Source of the DNA: Rhodospirillales bacterium
GTDB lineage: Bacteria > Pseudomonadota > Alphaproteobacteria > CACIAM-22H2
DNA length: 5,459 nt
Direction: 5' to 3'
Assembly: GCA_016195145.1 (NCBI GenBank)
Contig: JACQAF010000162.1
Coordinates: forward strand, 1 to 5,459
How positions within the stretch are numbered: the stretch's first letter is position 1; every line of letters begins with the position of its first letter. Below the pieces are notes generated by a model. The model ran no database searches. It was given only the letters and a program-made list of their open reading frames with translations, and was not told the origin of the DNA. A program made the translations under genes and the position numbers. Shown here in pieces: positions 1 through 5,271 of this stretch.

Positions 1-127
1 GGCGCAGCATTTCGGCATCGGCCTGTGGATCGTGCGCCGGAATGTCGAAACGCTCGGCGGGCGCGTCGCCGCGACGAATCGGCCGGGCGGCGGGCTCAGC
101 GTGCGGATCGAATTGCCGGGCGCCTGA
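1..127 (+). CDS. Sensor histidine kinase, C-terminal end (partial)
   Basis: Reading from base 2 gives 41 residues ending at TGA 125-127; the gene begins before the window. The peptide holds GIGLWIVRRNVE followed by LGGRVAATN and GGGLSVRIELP. This is the usual end of the HATPase_c domain of a two-component sensor kinase: the G2 box (GxGL), a helix, a GG turn and the last two beta strands. The domain binds ATP and phosphorylates the kinase's own His, which then passes the phosphate to a response regulator. The dimerisation domain, the sensor and the partner regulator are not visible, so the signal cannot be named. There is no tail after the catalytic domain, so this is not a hybrid kinase with a C-terminal receiver. 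It reads in the same direction as the radical SAM gene, but a 170-bp A+T-richer gap argues for separate transcription. Confidence 0.85.
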   Translation, partial: AQHFGIGLWIVRRNVETLGGRVAATNRPGGGLSVRIELPGA

Positions 128-132
128 CGGAA

Positions 133-222
133 TTGTGTAGCCGACCTTCCGGAAGCAGGGTGATTTAACCAAATCAATCCATTAGATATGCCGTTGCGAC
201 CACCTATATATTAGCTACACAA
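133..222. repeat. 9-bp inverted repeat TTGTGTAGC / GCTACACAA
   Basis: TTGTGTAGC (133-141) and its exact reverse complement GCTACACAA (214-222) are separated by 72 bp. The right arm overlaps the palindrome ACAAGCTTGT (219-228). The arms could be two operator half-sites for a looping regulator, or a chance match. The spacing is too long for a simple terminator stem. Confidence 0.4.
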
Positions 223-286
223 GCTTGTTATTTTGTTCCCCCCGCCGGGCAAGGCATGGTGCGGGGCAGCACAGGTTTAAATATTC

Positions 287-295
287 AGGACGAGG
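287..295 (+). promoter_or_regulatory. Ribosome binding site deciding the radical SAM start
   Basis: AGGACGAGG lies just before the ATG at 298, with AGGA 7 nt away. The alternative ATG at 256 is preceded by GCCGGGCAAGGC, a weaker site, and adds residues with no family resemblance. Confidence 0.55.
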
Positions 296-297
296 AC

Positions 298-1257
298 ATG
301 AACAATCCGGCGACTTTACCCAGGCCGCAACTCGATCCCCGGAAATTCCGCGACAAGGACTGGACCGCCAAGGGCGAACGTCGGGCGTCGGTCGCGTTAA
401 AGGGGCTCAAGACCCTGTGGATCAACACCGGCACGCTGTGCAACCTGACCTGCCGGAACTGTTATATCGAATCGTCGCCGACCAACGACCGGCTGGCCTA
501 TCTGAGCGTGGCCGAAGTCAGGGACTATCTCGACGAGATCGCCCGTCACGGCCTGCCGACCGAGGAAATCGGCTTTACCGGCGGCGAGCCGTTCATGAAT
601 CGCGAGCTGCCGCAGATGCTCGACGACTGCCTGACGCGCGGGTTCCGCGTTCTGGTGCTGACCAACGCGATGAAGCCGATGCTGAAGATGAAGGACGCGT
701 TGCTGGCGCTCCACCGGCGCTGGAGCGACCGGCTGACGATCCGCGTCTCGCTCGACCATTACACCAAGGATTTGCATGAGCTGGAGCGCGGGGCGCGCAG
801 CTGGGCGCCGACGCTCGGCGGCCTGATCTGGCTCGCCCGCAACGGTTTCTCGGTCCATGTCGCCGCGCGGACATTTTCAGGTCAGGCCGAGGCGGATATC
901 CGCAAGGGCTTCGCCCGCCTGTTCGCCGAGCATGCGATCCCGGTCGACGCTTTCGACCCGGTGCGCCTCGTCCTTTTCCCCGAGATGGACGCCGCCGTCG
1001 ACGTGCCCGAGATCAGCGAAGGCTGCTGGAACACCCTCGACGTTTCGCCGGATGCGATGATGTGCGCCTCGTCGCGCATGGTGGTCAAGCGCAAGGGGGC
1101 CGAACGGCCGGCGGTGATCGCCTGCACGTTGCTGCCCTACGATGCGCAATTCGAGCTCGGCGCGACGCTGGCCGAAGCGGCCGGCGCGGTGAAGCTCAAC
1201 CATCCCCATTGCGCCAAATTCTGCGTTCTCGGCGGCGGGTCGTGCAGCAAGGCCTGA
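298..1257 (+). CDS. Radical SAM protein with Cys-rich C-terminal region
   Basis: The 319-residue protein has the radical SAM cluster motif C48-x3-C52-x2-C55 followed by YIE, and the SAM-contacting GGEP at 95-98. Proteins of this kind bind a [4Fe-4S] cluster and split S-adenosylmethionine to start radical chemistry. The C-terminal third has six more cysteines (C243, C256, C276, C305, C309, C316), ending in HCAKFCVLGGGSCS. This suggests one auxiliary Fe-S cluster in a SPASM- or twitch-like domain, although the spacing does not match the classic SPASM pattern. The ATG at 298 is chosen because AGGA (287-290) lies 7 nt upstream and the 14 extra residues from an ATG at 256 look non-coding. The stop overlaps the next gene by 16 nt, which suggests translational coupling. 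The substrate is unknown, and no obvious precursor peptide gene is present. Confidence 0.9.
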   Translation: MNNPATLPRPQLDPRKFRDKDWTAKGERRASVALKGLKTLWINTGTLCNLTCRNCYIESSPTNDRLAYLSVAEVRDYLDEIARHGLPTEEIGFTGGEPFMNRELPQMLDDCLTRGFRVLVLTNAMKPMLKMKDALLALHRRWSDRLTIRVSLDHYTKDLHELERGARSWAPTLGGLIWLARNGFSVHVAARTFSGQAEADIRKGFARLFAEHAIPVDAFDPVRLVLFPEMDAAVDVPEISEGCWNTLDVSPDAMMCASSRMVVKRKGAERPAVIACTLLPYDAQFELGATLAEAAGAVKLNHPHCAKFCVLGGGSCSKA

Positions 1258-2129
1258 CCCCGGACCGGATCGCCGATCTCGGCGCGCTCGACGGGCCGGT
1301 CCTCGTCTTCGGCGGGACCTATGGCAATCTCGAAGCGACGCAGGCGTTCCTCGCGGCCGCGCGCGGGCTTGGCATCGCGGCGGGCAACACGATCTGCACC
1401 GGCGATGTGGTCGCCTATGGCGCCGATCCGCAAGCGGTGAGCGACCTGCTGCGCGAATGGGGCTGCGCCATCGTCATGGGCAATTGCGAGGAAGCGCTTG
1501 CCGCCGAGGCCGCGGATTGCGGCTGCGGATTCGACGAGGGTTCGGCCTGCGCCGCATTGTCGGCGCAGTGGTTCGCCGCCACCCGGCGCGATCTCGATCC
1601 CGCGACCAAGCGCTGGATGGGCGGATTGCCGCGGCGCATCGTCTTTACCCTCGTCGGCCGGCGGATCGCGGCGATCCATGGCGGGGCGGCGCAGATCAAC
1701 CGCTTCGTCTTCCCCTCGACGCCGGCGGCCGACAAGGCGGCCGAGATCGACGCGACCGGGACCGACGGCGTGATCGCCGGCCATTGCGGCATTCCGTTCA
1801 GCGAGATCGTCGGCGGGCGGCTGTGGCACAATTCGGGGGCCATCGGCATGCCGGCCAATGACGGCACGGCGCGCGTCTGGTACGCGCTGCTGAGCCCCGT
1901 GCGCGGCGGCATCGAGGTGACGCATCGCGCCCTCGACTATGATCATCGCGGCGCGGCGGCGAAAATGCGCGCGCGCGGCTACCCCGCGTCTTATGCCGAC
2001 GCGCTCGGCTCGGGCCTGTGGCCGTCCTGCGATGTCTTGCCGGCGGCGGAGCTGGCGGAGCGCGGCCGGGCGCTGATTCCGGGGTCGATGTTCTGGCCGT
2101 TCGCCGCACTGCCCCAGGCGGCGGAATAG
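1242..2129 (+). CDS. Divergent calcineurin-like metallophosphoesterase, probable single-metal type
   Basis: From GTG 1242 the protein has 295 residues. The order of motifs matches the YfcE/MJ0936-type metallophosphoesterase fold: VLVFGGTYGNLEAT (20-33) where the DxHGN motif belongs, TGDVVAYGADP (53-63), MGNCEEAL (79-86) for GNHD, IHGG (145-148), GHCGIPF (180-186) for GHxH, then NSGAIGMPANDG (197-208). D55, N81, H146 and H181, the usual ligands of the second metal, are kept. The ligands specific to the first metal are changed: DxH is G25-x-Y27 and the last His is G183. Extra cysteines (C75, C82, C93, C95, C103, C182) cluster near the site. The GTG start overlaps the radical SAM stop by 16 nt, and the longer open frame back to 1062 lies wholly inside that gene. 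It may be a mononuclear enzyme or a binding protein working with the radical SAM partner. Confidence 0.82.
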   Translation: MQQGLTPDRIADLGALDGPVLVFGGTYGNLEATQAFLAAARGLGIAAGNTICTGDVVAYGADPQAVSDLLREWGCAIVMGNCEEALAAEAADCGCGFDEGSACAALSAQWFAATRRDLDPATKRWMGGLPRRIVFTLVGRRIAAIHGGAAQINRFVFPSTPAADKAAEIDATGTDGVIAGHCGIPFSEIVGGRLWHNSGAIGMPANDGTARVWYALLSPVRGGIEVTHRALDYDHRGAAAKMRARGYPASYADALGSGLWPSCDVLPAAELAERGRALIPGSMFWPFAALPQAAE

Positions 2130-2174
2130 CGGGGGCATTTCGCGTTTTTCGGGTGTCGCCATCGGCGGCCCGAT

Positions 2175-2202
2175 CGGTTAAAAAAGACGGCGGTTAAAAA
2201 AA
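2175..2202 (+). repeat. Direct repeat CGGTTAAAAAA x2
   Basis: CGGTTAAAAAA occurs at 2175-2185 and again at 2191-2201, a 16-bp period. The second copy runs on with one more A. The repeat lies about 60-90 bp before the feruloyl-CoA synthase start, in otherwise GC-rich sequence. Its role as a regulator site is an inference. Confidence 0.5.
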
Positions 2203-2247
2203 GCATCGGCGAACGCGCCGCCAGAGCGCGTGGCCGGATATCCTTTC

Positions 2248-2256
2248 AGGGGGGAG
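2248..2256 (+). promoter_or_regulatory. Strong ribosome binding site for the TTG start at 2264
   Basis: AGGGGGGAG sits 7 nt before TTG 2264, the expected spacing. This is the main reason for taking the rare TTG as the start. Translation then begins MSAPPYAPIDLAP, which resembles the N-terminus of feruloyl-CoA synthases. Confidence 0.65.
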
Positions 2257-2263
2257 CCGTCCG

Positions 2264-4123
2264 TTGAGCGCACCGCCTTATGCACCGATCGACCTCGCGC
2301 CCGCGCGAGTGACCGCGACGCCGCTCGCCGGCGGCGGCTGGCTGCTCGAATCGCCCGACAAGCTGACGCCGCACTGGCCGCATCTCGTCGCGGCGCTGGT
2401 CCACTGGGCCGAAGCCGCGCCGGCGCGCACCTTCCTCGCCGAGCGCGATGCCGGCGGCGGATGGCGGCGGCTCACCTATGCCGATGCGGCGGCGCAATCG
2501 GCGCGCATCGCGCAGGCGCTGCTCGACCGCGGCATCTCGGCCGACCGGCCGGCGATGGTGCTGTCGGATAACGGCATCGACCACGCGCTGCTGCTGCTGG
2601 GCGCGATGCAGGCGGGCGCGCCGCTGGCGCCGATCTCGCCCGCCTATTCGCTGATGAGCCAGGATCACGGCAAGCTCAGGCACATCTTCGCGCTGCTACG
2701 CCCGGGCCTCGTCTATGCGAGCGACGGGCAGAAATTCGCCCGCGCGCTGGCCGCGCTCGACCTCAAGGGCGTCGAGGTGGCGGTGAGCGCCAATCCGCCC
2801 GCCGGCATCGCCGCGACGGCGTTTTCCGACCTGCTCGCCGCGCCCGCCGGGCCGGCGGTGGCGACGGCGCGCTCGGCCCTCGGGCCTGACACGATCGTCA
2901 AGTTCCTGTTCACTTCCGGCTCGACCGGCATTCCCAAGGGCGTGGTCAACACCCAGCGCATGCTGTGCTCCAACCAGCAGGGCCTGACGCAGATCTGGCG
3001 TTTCCTCGCCGCGCGCCCGCCGGTGCTGGTCGACTGGCTGCCGTGGAACCACACCTTCGGCGGCAACCACAATTTCAATCTCGTGCTGTGGAACGGCGGC
3101 ACGATGTATATCGACGACGGCAAGCCCGCCCCCGGCCTGATCGACAGGACGGCGCGCAATCTCGGCGAAATCGCGCCGACGATCTATTTCAACGTGCCGC
3201 GCGGCTACGACATGCTGCTGCCGTTTCTTGAGCGCGACGCCGATCTGCGCCGGCGCCTGTTCGGCGAGCTCGATCTCCTCCACTACGCCGGCGCGGCGCT
3301 GCCGCGCTCGCTGTGGGAGCGGCTGGAGGCGCAGATCGTCGCCGTGCGCGGGCAGCGCATCTTCATGGCCTCGTCCTGGGGCTCGACCGAAACCGCGCCG
3401 ATGGCCACCGCCGTCCATTACCGGATCGCCGAGGCGGGCAATATCGGCCTGCCGGCGCCGGGCGTGGCGGTGAAGCTGGTGCCGGAATCGGGGCGGCTCG
3501 AAATGCGGGTCAAGGGCCCCAACGTGACGCCGGGCTACTGGCGCGATCCGGCGCAGACGGCGGCCGCGTTCGACGCCGACGGGTATTTGCGCATGGGCGA
3601 CGCCGGGCGGCTGGCCGATCCGGCCGATCCGGCGCGCGGCCTCGTCTTCGACGGGCGCATCGGCGAGAATTTCAAGCTGATGTCGGGCACCTGGGTCGAG
3701 GTGGGGACCTTGCGCGTCGGCGCCATCGCCGCCGCCCAGCCGGCGATCCAGGACGCGGTGGTCGCCGGGCACGACCGCGAGAATATCGGGCTGCTGGTCT
3801 TCCCCAGCCTCGCCGGCTGCCGCGCGCTGTGCCCCGAGGCGGGGGCGGAGGCGACGCTCGCCGAGCTGATCGCCCGCCCGGCGCTGCGCGAGAAAATCGC
3901 CGCCGGCCTCGCCGCGTGGAACCGCGCCCATCCCGGCAACAGCACGCGCATCGCGCGCGCGCTGCTGATGGCCGAGCCGCCGTCGATCGACGCCAACGAG
4001 ATCACCGACAAGGGCTATATCAACCAGCGCGCCGTGCTGACCCGCCGCGCCGCACTGGTCGAGCGGCTATTCGCCGGCAAGCCGGGGCCCGACGTGATCG
4101 CGCCCGCCGGGGGCGGGGCCTAG
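2264..4123 (+). CDS. fcs: Feruloyl-CoA synthase (AMP-forming acyl-CoA ligase)
   Basis: The 619-residue protein is full length for the feruloyl-CoA synthase branch of the ANL superfamily. It converts ferulate, and probably other hydroxycinnamates, with ATP and CoA to the CoA thioester, AMP and pyrophosphate in the cytoplasm. The motifs are in order: P-loop FLFTSGSTGIPKG (214-226), the family-typical LVDWLPWNHTFGGNHNF (255-271) and YIDDGKP (282-288), SWGSTETAP (371-379), YLRMGDAGRL (441-450), and FDGRIGENFKLMSGTWVEV (462-480). K583 in ITDKGYINQ is the likely C-terminal adenylation lysine. Start TTG 2264 has a strong ribosome binding site. The gene converges on a crotonase and shares the stop tetranucleotide CTAG with it, which fits a hydroxycinnamate catabolic locus. 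The exact substrate is inferred from family resemblance. Confidence 0.93.
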   Translation: MSAPPYAPIDLAPARVTATPLAGGGWLLESPDKLTPHWPHLVAALVHWAEAAPARTFLAERDAGGGWRRLTYADAAAQSARIAQALLDRGISADRPAMVLSDNGIDHALLLLGAMQAGAPLAPISPAYSLMSQDHGKLRHIFALLRPGLVYASDGQKFARALAALDLKGVEVAVSANPPAGIAATAFSDLLAAPAGPAVATARSALGPDTIVKFLFTSGSTGIPKGVVNTQRMLCSNQQGLTQIWRFLAARPPVLVDWLPWNHTFGGNHNFNLVLWNGGTMYIDDGKPAPGLIDRTARNLGEIAPTIYFNVPRGYDMLLPFLERDADLRRRLFGELDLLHYAGAALPRSLWERLEAQIVAVRGQRIFMASSWGSTETAPMATAVHYRIAEAGNIGLPAPGVAVKLVPESGRLEMRVKGPNVTPGYWRDPAQTAAAFDADGYLRMGDAGRLADPADPARGLVFDGRIGENFKLMSGTWVEVGTLRVGAIAAAQPAIQDAVVAGHDRENIGLLVFPSLAGCRALCPEAGAEATLAELIARPALREKIAAGLAAWNRAHPGNSTRIARALLMAEPPSIDANEITDKGYINQRAVLTRRAALVERLFAGKPGPDVIAPAGGGA

Positions 4124-4731
4124 GGGCGGCGCGGTTTCCGGCCGGGTTTTTTCGCCCGCGCCGGGCGCCGGTTGCGGGCGAGAAAGGCGGCGAGGCCGGC
4201 CTGCGCCTCGGGCGCGCTCTGGGCGACGGCGGCCGACAGCGATTCGGCGAAATAGCCGGCCGAGGCGGGCATGTCGGCGATTTCGGCCAGCGCGCGCAGG
4301 ATCAGCCAGTTCGACACCGGCGCGTTGCCGGCGATATCGCGGGCGAGTTCGCGCGCCCGCCTGTCGCCCTCGCCCGCGCCGACGAGATAATGCGACAGGC
4401 CGAGGCGCTGCCCCTCGGCCGCGTCGAAGCGCCGGCCGGTCAGCATCATCTCGGTCATGCGGTCGGCGCCGATGACCCGCGCGACGCGCACCGACGCGCC
4501 GCCGCCGACGAAAATCCCGCGCCGCCCCTCGGGCAGCTGATAGAACGCGCCCGGCTCCGCCACCCGGACATGACAGGCCATCGCCAGCTCCAGCCCGCCG
4601 CCGATCACCGCCCCCCGCAGCACCGCGATGGCCGGCAGCCGGCCGAACTGGATGGCGCGGAACGCCGCATGCCACGCGCCCGAATGATGGGCGACATCGA
4701 TCGGCGTGCGCGCCTTGTGCTCGGCCAGGTC
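4120..4731 (-). CDS. Crotonase (enoyl-CoA hydratase/isomerase family), 5' end missing
   Basis: This is the crotonase part of the chimeric frame, about 203 residues; the family is usually 250-280, so roughly 50-60 N-terminal residues are gone. Visible features are the second oxyanion-hole segment GAVIGGGLELA (96-106) and two acidic residues at the positions of the catalytic pair of classical enoyl-CoA hydratase (E104 in GGGLE, E124 in QLPEG). RVARVIGADRMTEMMLTGRRFDAAEGQRLGLSHYLV (138-173) is the usual segment that follows. The tail is basic (RNRRPARAKKPGRKPRRP). Crotonases act on acyl-CoA thioesters; being convergent with feruloyl-CoA synthase, it may take part in side-chain shortening of hydroxycinnamoyl-CoA. 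It does not closely resemble the classic feruloyl-CoA hydratase/lyase as I remember it, so the reaction is left open. The stop TAG uses 4120-4122. Confidence 0.8.
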   Translation of the reverse strand, partial: DLAEHKARTPIDVAHHSGAWHAAFRAIQFGRLPAIAVLRGAVIGGGLELAMACHVRVAEPGAFYQLPEGRRGIFVGGGASVRVARVIGADRMTEMMLTGRRFDAAEGQRLGLSHYLVGAGEGDRRARELARDIAGNAPVSNWLILRALAEIADMPASAGYFAESLSAAVAQSAPEAQAGLAAFLARNRRPARAKKPGRKPRRP

Positions 4732-4899
4732 CTCTTCGACCATCTGCCGCTCGCGGTAGCAGAGGACGATCTCCTCCAGCTGCGAGCGCTCGCGCGACAG
4801 CTTCGCGAACTCGCGCCGGTTGGCGATCACGGTCGGGTCGCCGATGAGCCGTTCCAGCTCCCCGTACCGCAGCTCGACCTCTTTCAGCCGTTCGAACAT
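4120..4899 (-). CDS. Chimeric ORF: RF1 N-terminus joined in frame to crotonase C-terminal part
   Basis: This open frame encodes 259 residues. Residues 1 to about 60 (MFERLKEVELRYGELERL, then FAKLSRERSQLEEIV) match the N-terminal helical domain of peptide chain release factor 1. From about residue 57 on the protein is an enoyl-CoA hydratase/isomerase-like crotonase with GAVIGGGLELAMACHVRVAEP (96-116) and YQLPEGRRGIFVGGG (120-134). The switch falls in DLAEHKA (57-63), which fits both families. The product would lack the RF1 codon-recognition and GGQ regions and the crotonase N-terminal strands with the first oxyanion-hole segment, so activity is unlikely. The ATG at 4899 is the natural prfA start, just after rpmE. 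A chimeric assembly or a recombination joint is the most likely cause. A genuine fusion gene cannot be excluded from sequence alone. Confidence 0.85.
   Translation of the reverse strand: MFERLKEVELRYGELERLIGDPTVIANRREFAKLSRERSQLEEIVLCYRERQMVEEDLAEHKARTPIDVAHHSGAWHAAFRAIQFGRLPAIAVLRGAVIGGGLELAMACHVRVAEPGAFYQLPEGRRGIFVGGGASVRVARVIGADRMTEMMLTGRRFDAAEGQRLGLSHYLVGAGEGDRRARELARDIAGNAPVSNWLILRALAEIADMPASAGYFAESLSAAVAQSAPEAQAGLAAFLARNRRPARAKKPGRKPRRP
4711..4731 (-). other. Junction between the two sequence sources
   Basis: The 21 bases encode DLAEHKA. RF1 proteins carry a similar EDL/EDI-x-x-x-K stretch here, and crotonases of this type carry a DL-x-EHK stretch right after the FCAG oxyanion segment. 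Because both would read it in the same frame, joining at this point keeps the frame open. Upstream of it only RF1 resemblance is seen, and downstream only crotonase. Confidence 0.65.
4711..4899 (-). pseudogene. prfA: Peptide chain release factor 1, N-terminal fragment
   Basis: From ATG 4899 about 60 residues match RF1: MFERLKEVELRYGELERLIGD, then PTVIANRREFAKLSRERS and QLEEIVLCYRERQMVEEDL. E. coli RF1 has the comparable FRALSREYAQL and QQVQEDIE. RF1 reads UAA and UAG stop codons on the ribosome and is normally about 360 residues. Here everything after the first helical region is missing, including the PxT codon-recognition motif and the GGQ motif. The gene follows rpmE on the same strand, a common arrangement that supports the call. 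It is labelled a broken gene because of what this window shows; in the source genome it may well be intact. No good ribosome binding site precedes the ATG, only TTTGAGCC. Confidence 0.8.
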
Positions 4900-4904
4900 G
4901 GCTC

Positions 4905-4943
4905 AAACGAAAGCAGGGGCGGAGGTCAGGCCTCCGCCCCTGC
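4905..4943 (-). terminator. Hairpin terminator after rpmE, just before the prfA start
   Basis: GCAGGGGCGGAGG (4913-4925) pairs perfectly with CCTCCGCCCCTGC (4931-4943), giving a 13-bp GC-rich stem and a 5-nt loop. Read on the minus strand it is followed by TTTCGTTT (4912-4905), a typical Rho-independent layout for transcripts coming from rpmE. The tail ends only 5 nt before the prfA ATG at 4899. It may therefore work as an attenuator that limits how much prfA is read from the rpmE promoter. Confidence 0.7.
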
Positions 4944-4990
4944 GCATGGGTGTCGTGGTTTCGCGGCCGGCGCGGCCCGGGGACACGCCC

Positions 4991-5212
4991 TCAGGCCTGG
5001 GGCGCGGAACCGCCCTTGGGACCGTACTTCCGCTGGAAGCGCTCGATCCGACCGGCAGTGTCGACCAGCTTCTGCTTGCCCGTGAAGAACGGATGGCACG
5101 CCGAGCAGATCTCGACGTGGATCGTCGGAACGGTCGACCGGGTCTCGATGGTGTTGCCGCAGGCACAGACGATGCTCGCCTTGTCGTACCGCGGATGAAT
5201 GCCGTCTTTCAT
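4991..5212 (-). CDS. rpmE: 50S ribosomal protein L31
   Basis: The 73-residue protein is a full-length L31 of the zinc-binding type. It starts MKDGIHPRYDKASIVCACGN and contains EICSACHPFFTGKQKLVD and RIERFQRKYG, all classic L31 segments. C16 and C18 in VCACGN, with C35 and C38 in ICSAC, are the expected zinc ligands. L31 sits at the subunit interface of the 70S ribosome. The start ATG 5212 is firm because an in-frame TAG lies five codons upstream (5225-5227). No Shine-Dalgarno sequence precedes it: the minus strand reads CTGCCCTTCCTT before ATG. A promoter candidate lies so close that the mRNA could be nearly leaderless. prfA follows on the same strand after a hairpin. Confidence 0.96.
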   Translation of the reverse strand: MKDGIHPRYDKASIVCACGNTIETRSTVPTIHVEICSACHPFFTGKQKLVDTAGRIERFQRKYGPKGGSAPQA

Positions 5213-5223
5213 AAGGAAGGGCA

Positions 5224-5252
5224 GCTATAACATCGGGTTTTCGGTGTGGCAA
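5224..5252 (-). promoter_or_regulatory. rpmE: Sigma70-like promoter candidate for rpmE
   Basis: On the minus strand TTGCCA (5252-5247; 5 of 6 to TTGACA) and TATAGC (5229-5224; 4 of 6 to TATAAT) are separated by 17 bp. Transcription would start near 5217, leaving about 5 nt before the rpmE ATG. This fits the lack of a Shine-Dalgarno sequence but is only a consensus match. Confidence 0.45.
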
Positions 5253-5271
5253 ACCGGCCGGGGCCCCCCCT

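Larger units (their letters stand above)
128..297. promoter_or_regulatory. Intergenic region with probable promoter for the radical SAM unit
   Basis: This 170-bp gap is clearly richer in A+T than its flanks. It contains a CTATATATTAG stretch (204-214) and a TTGTTATTTTG stretch (226-235). It also holds a perfect 9-bp inverted repeat (133-141 with 214-222), a 10-bp palindrome ACAAGCTTGT (219-228) and a small hairpin TGATTT-AACC-AAATCA (161-176). No well-spaced -35/-10 pair stands out, so the exact promoter is not assigned. That the region drives the downstream gene is inferred from its position and composition. Confidence 0.4.
2130..2263. promoter_or_regulatory. Intergenic region upstream of feruloyl-CoA synthase
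   Basis: This 134-bp gap holds two copies of CGGTTAAAAAA and the ribosome binding site of the next gene. A single consensus promoter is not obvious. The A-tracts (2180-2185 and 2196-2202) may act as upstream elements or as part of an operator. No clear Rho-independent terminator for the phosphoesterase gene is seen. Confidence 0.35.

Noticed and set aside
146..155. Palindrome CTTCCGGAAG after the histidine kinase
   Set aside because: There is no loop or T-run, so it cannot be called a terminator, and 10-bp palindromes arise often.
256..297. Upstream ATG start for the radical SAM gene
   Set aside because: The 14 added residues show no family resemblance and ATG 298 has a better ribosome binding site.
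1062..1241. Upstream extension of the metallophosphoesterase
   Set aside because: It lies wholly inside the radical SAM gene in another frame and its Arg/Gly-rich sequence is a shadow; the fold begins soon after GTG 1242.
1137..2162. Open frame of 341 codons antisense to the metallophosphoesterase
   Set aside because: It has a low-complexity Arg/Ala/Gly composition and no motif, while the opposite strand has clear family motifs.
2696..3931. Open frame of 411 codons antisense to fcs
   Set aside because: It mirrors the coding strand of a clearly recognised ligase and has no recognisable domain.
3313..5085. Long open frame of 590 codons on the plus strand
   Set aside because: It crosses the fcs gene out of frame and then lies antisense to the crotonase and RF1 parts. 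Its Arg/Ala/Gly-rich translation has no family features. Such frames are common in high-GC DNA.
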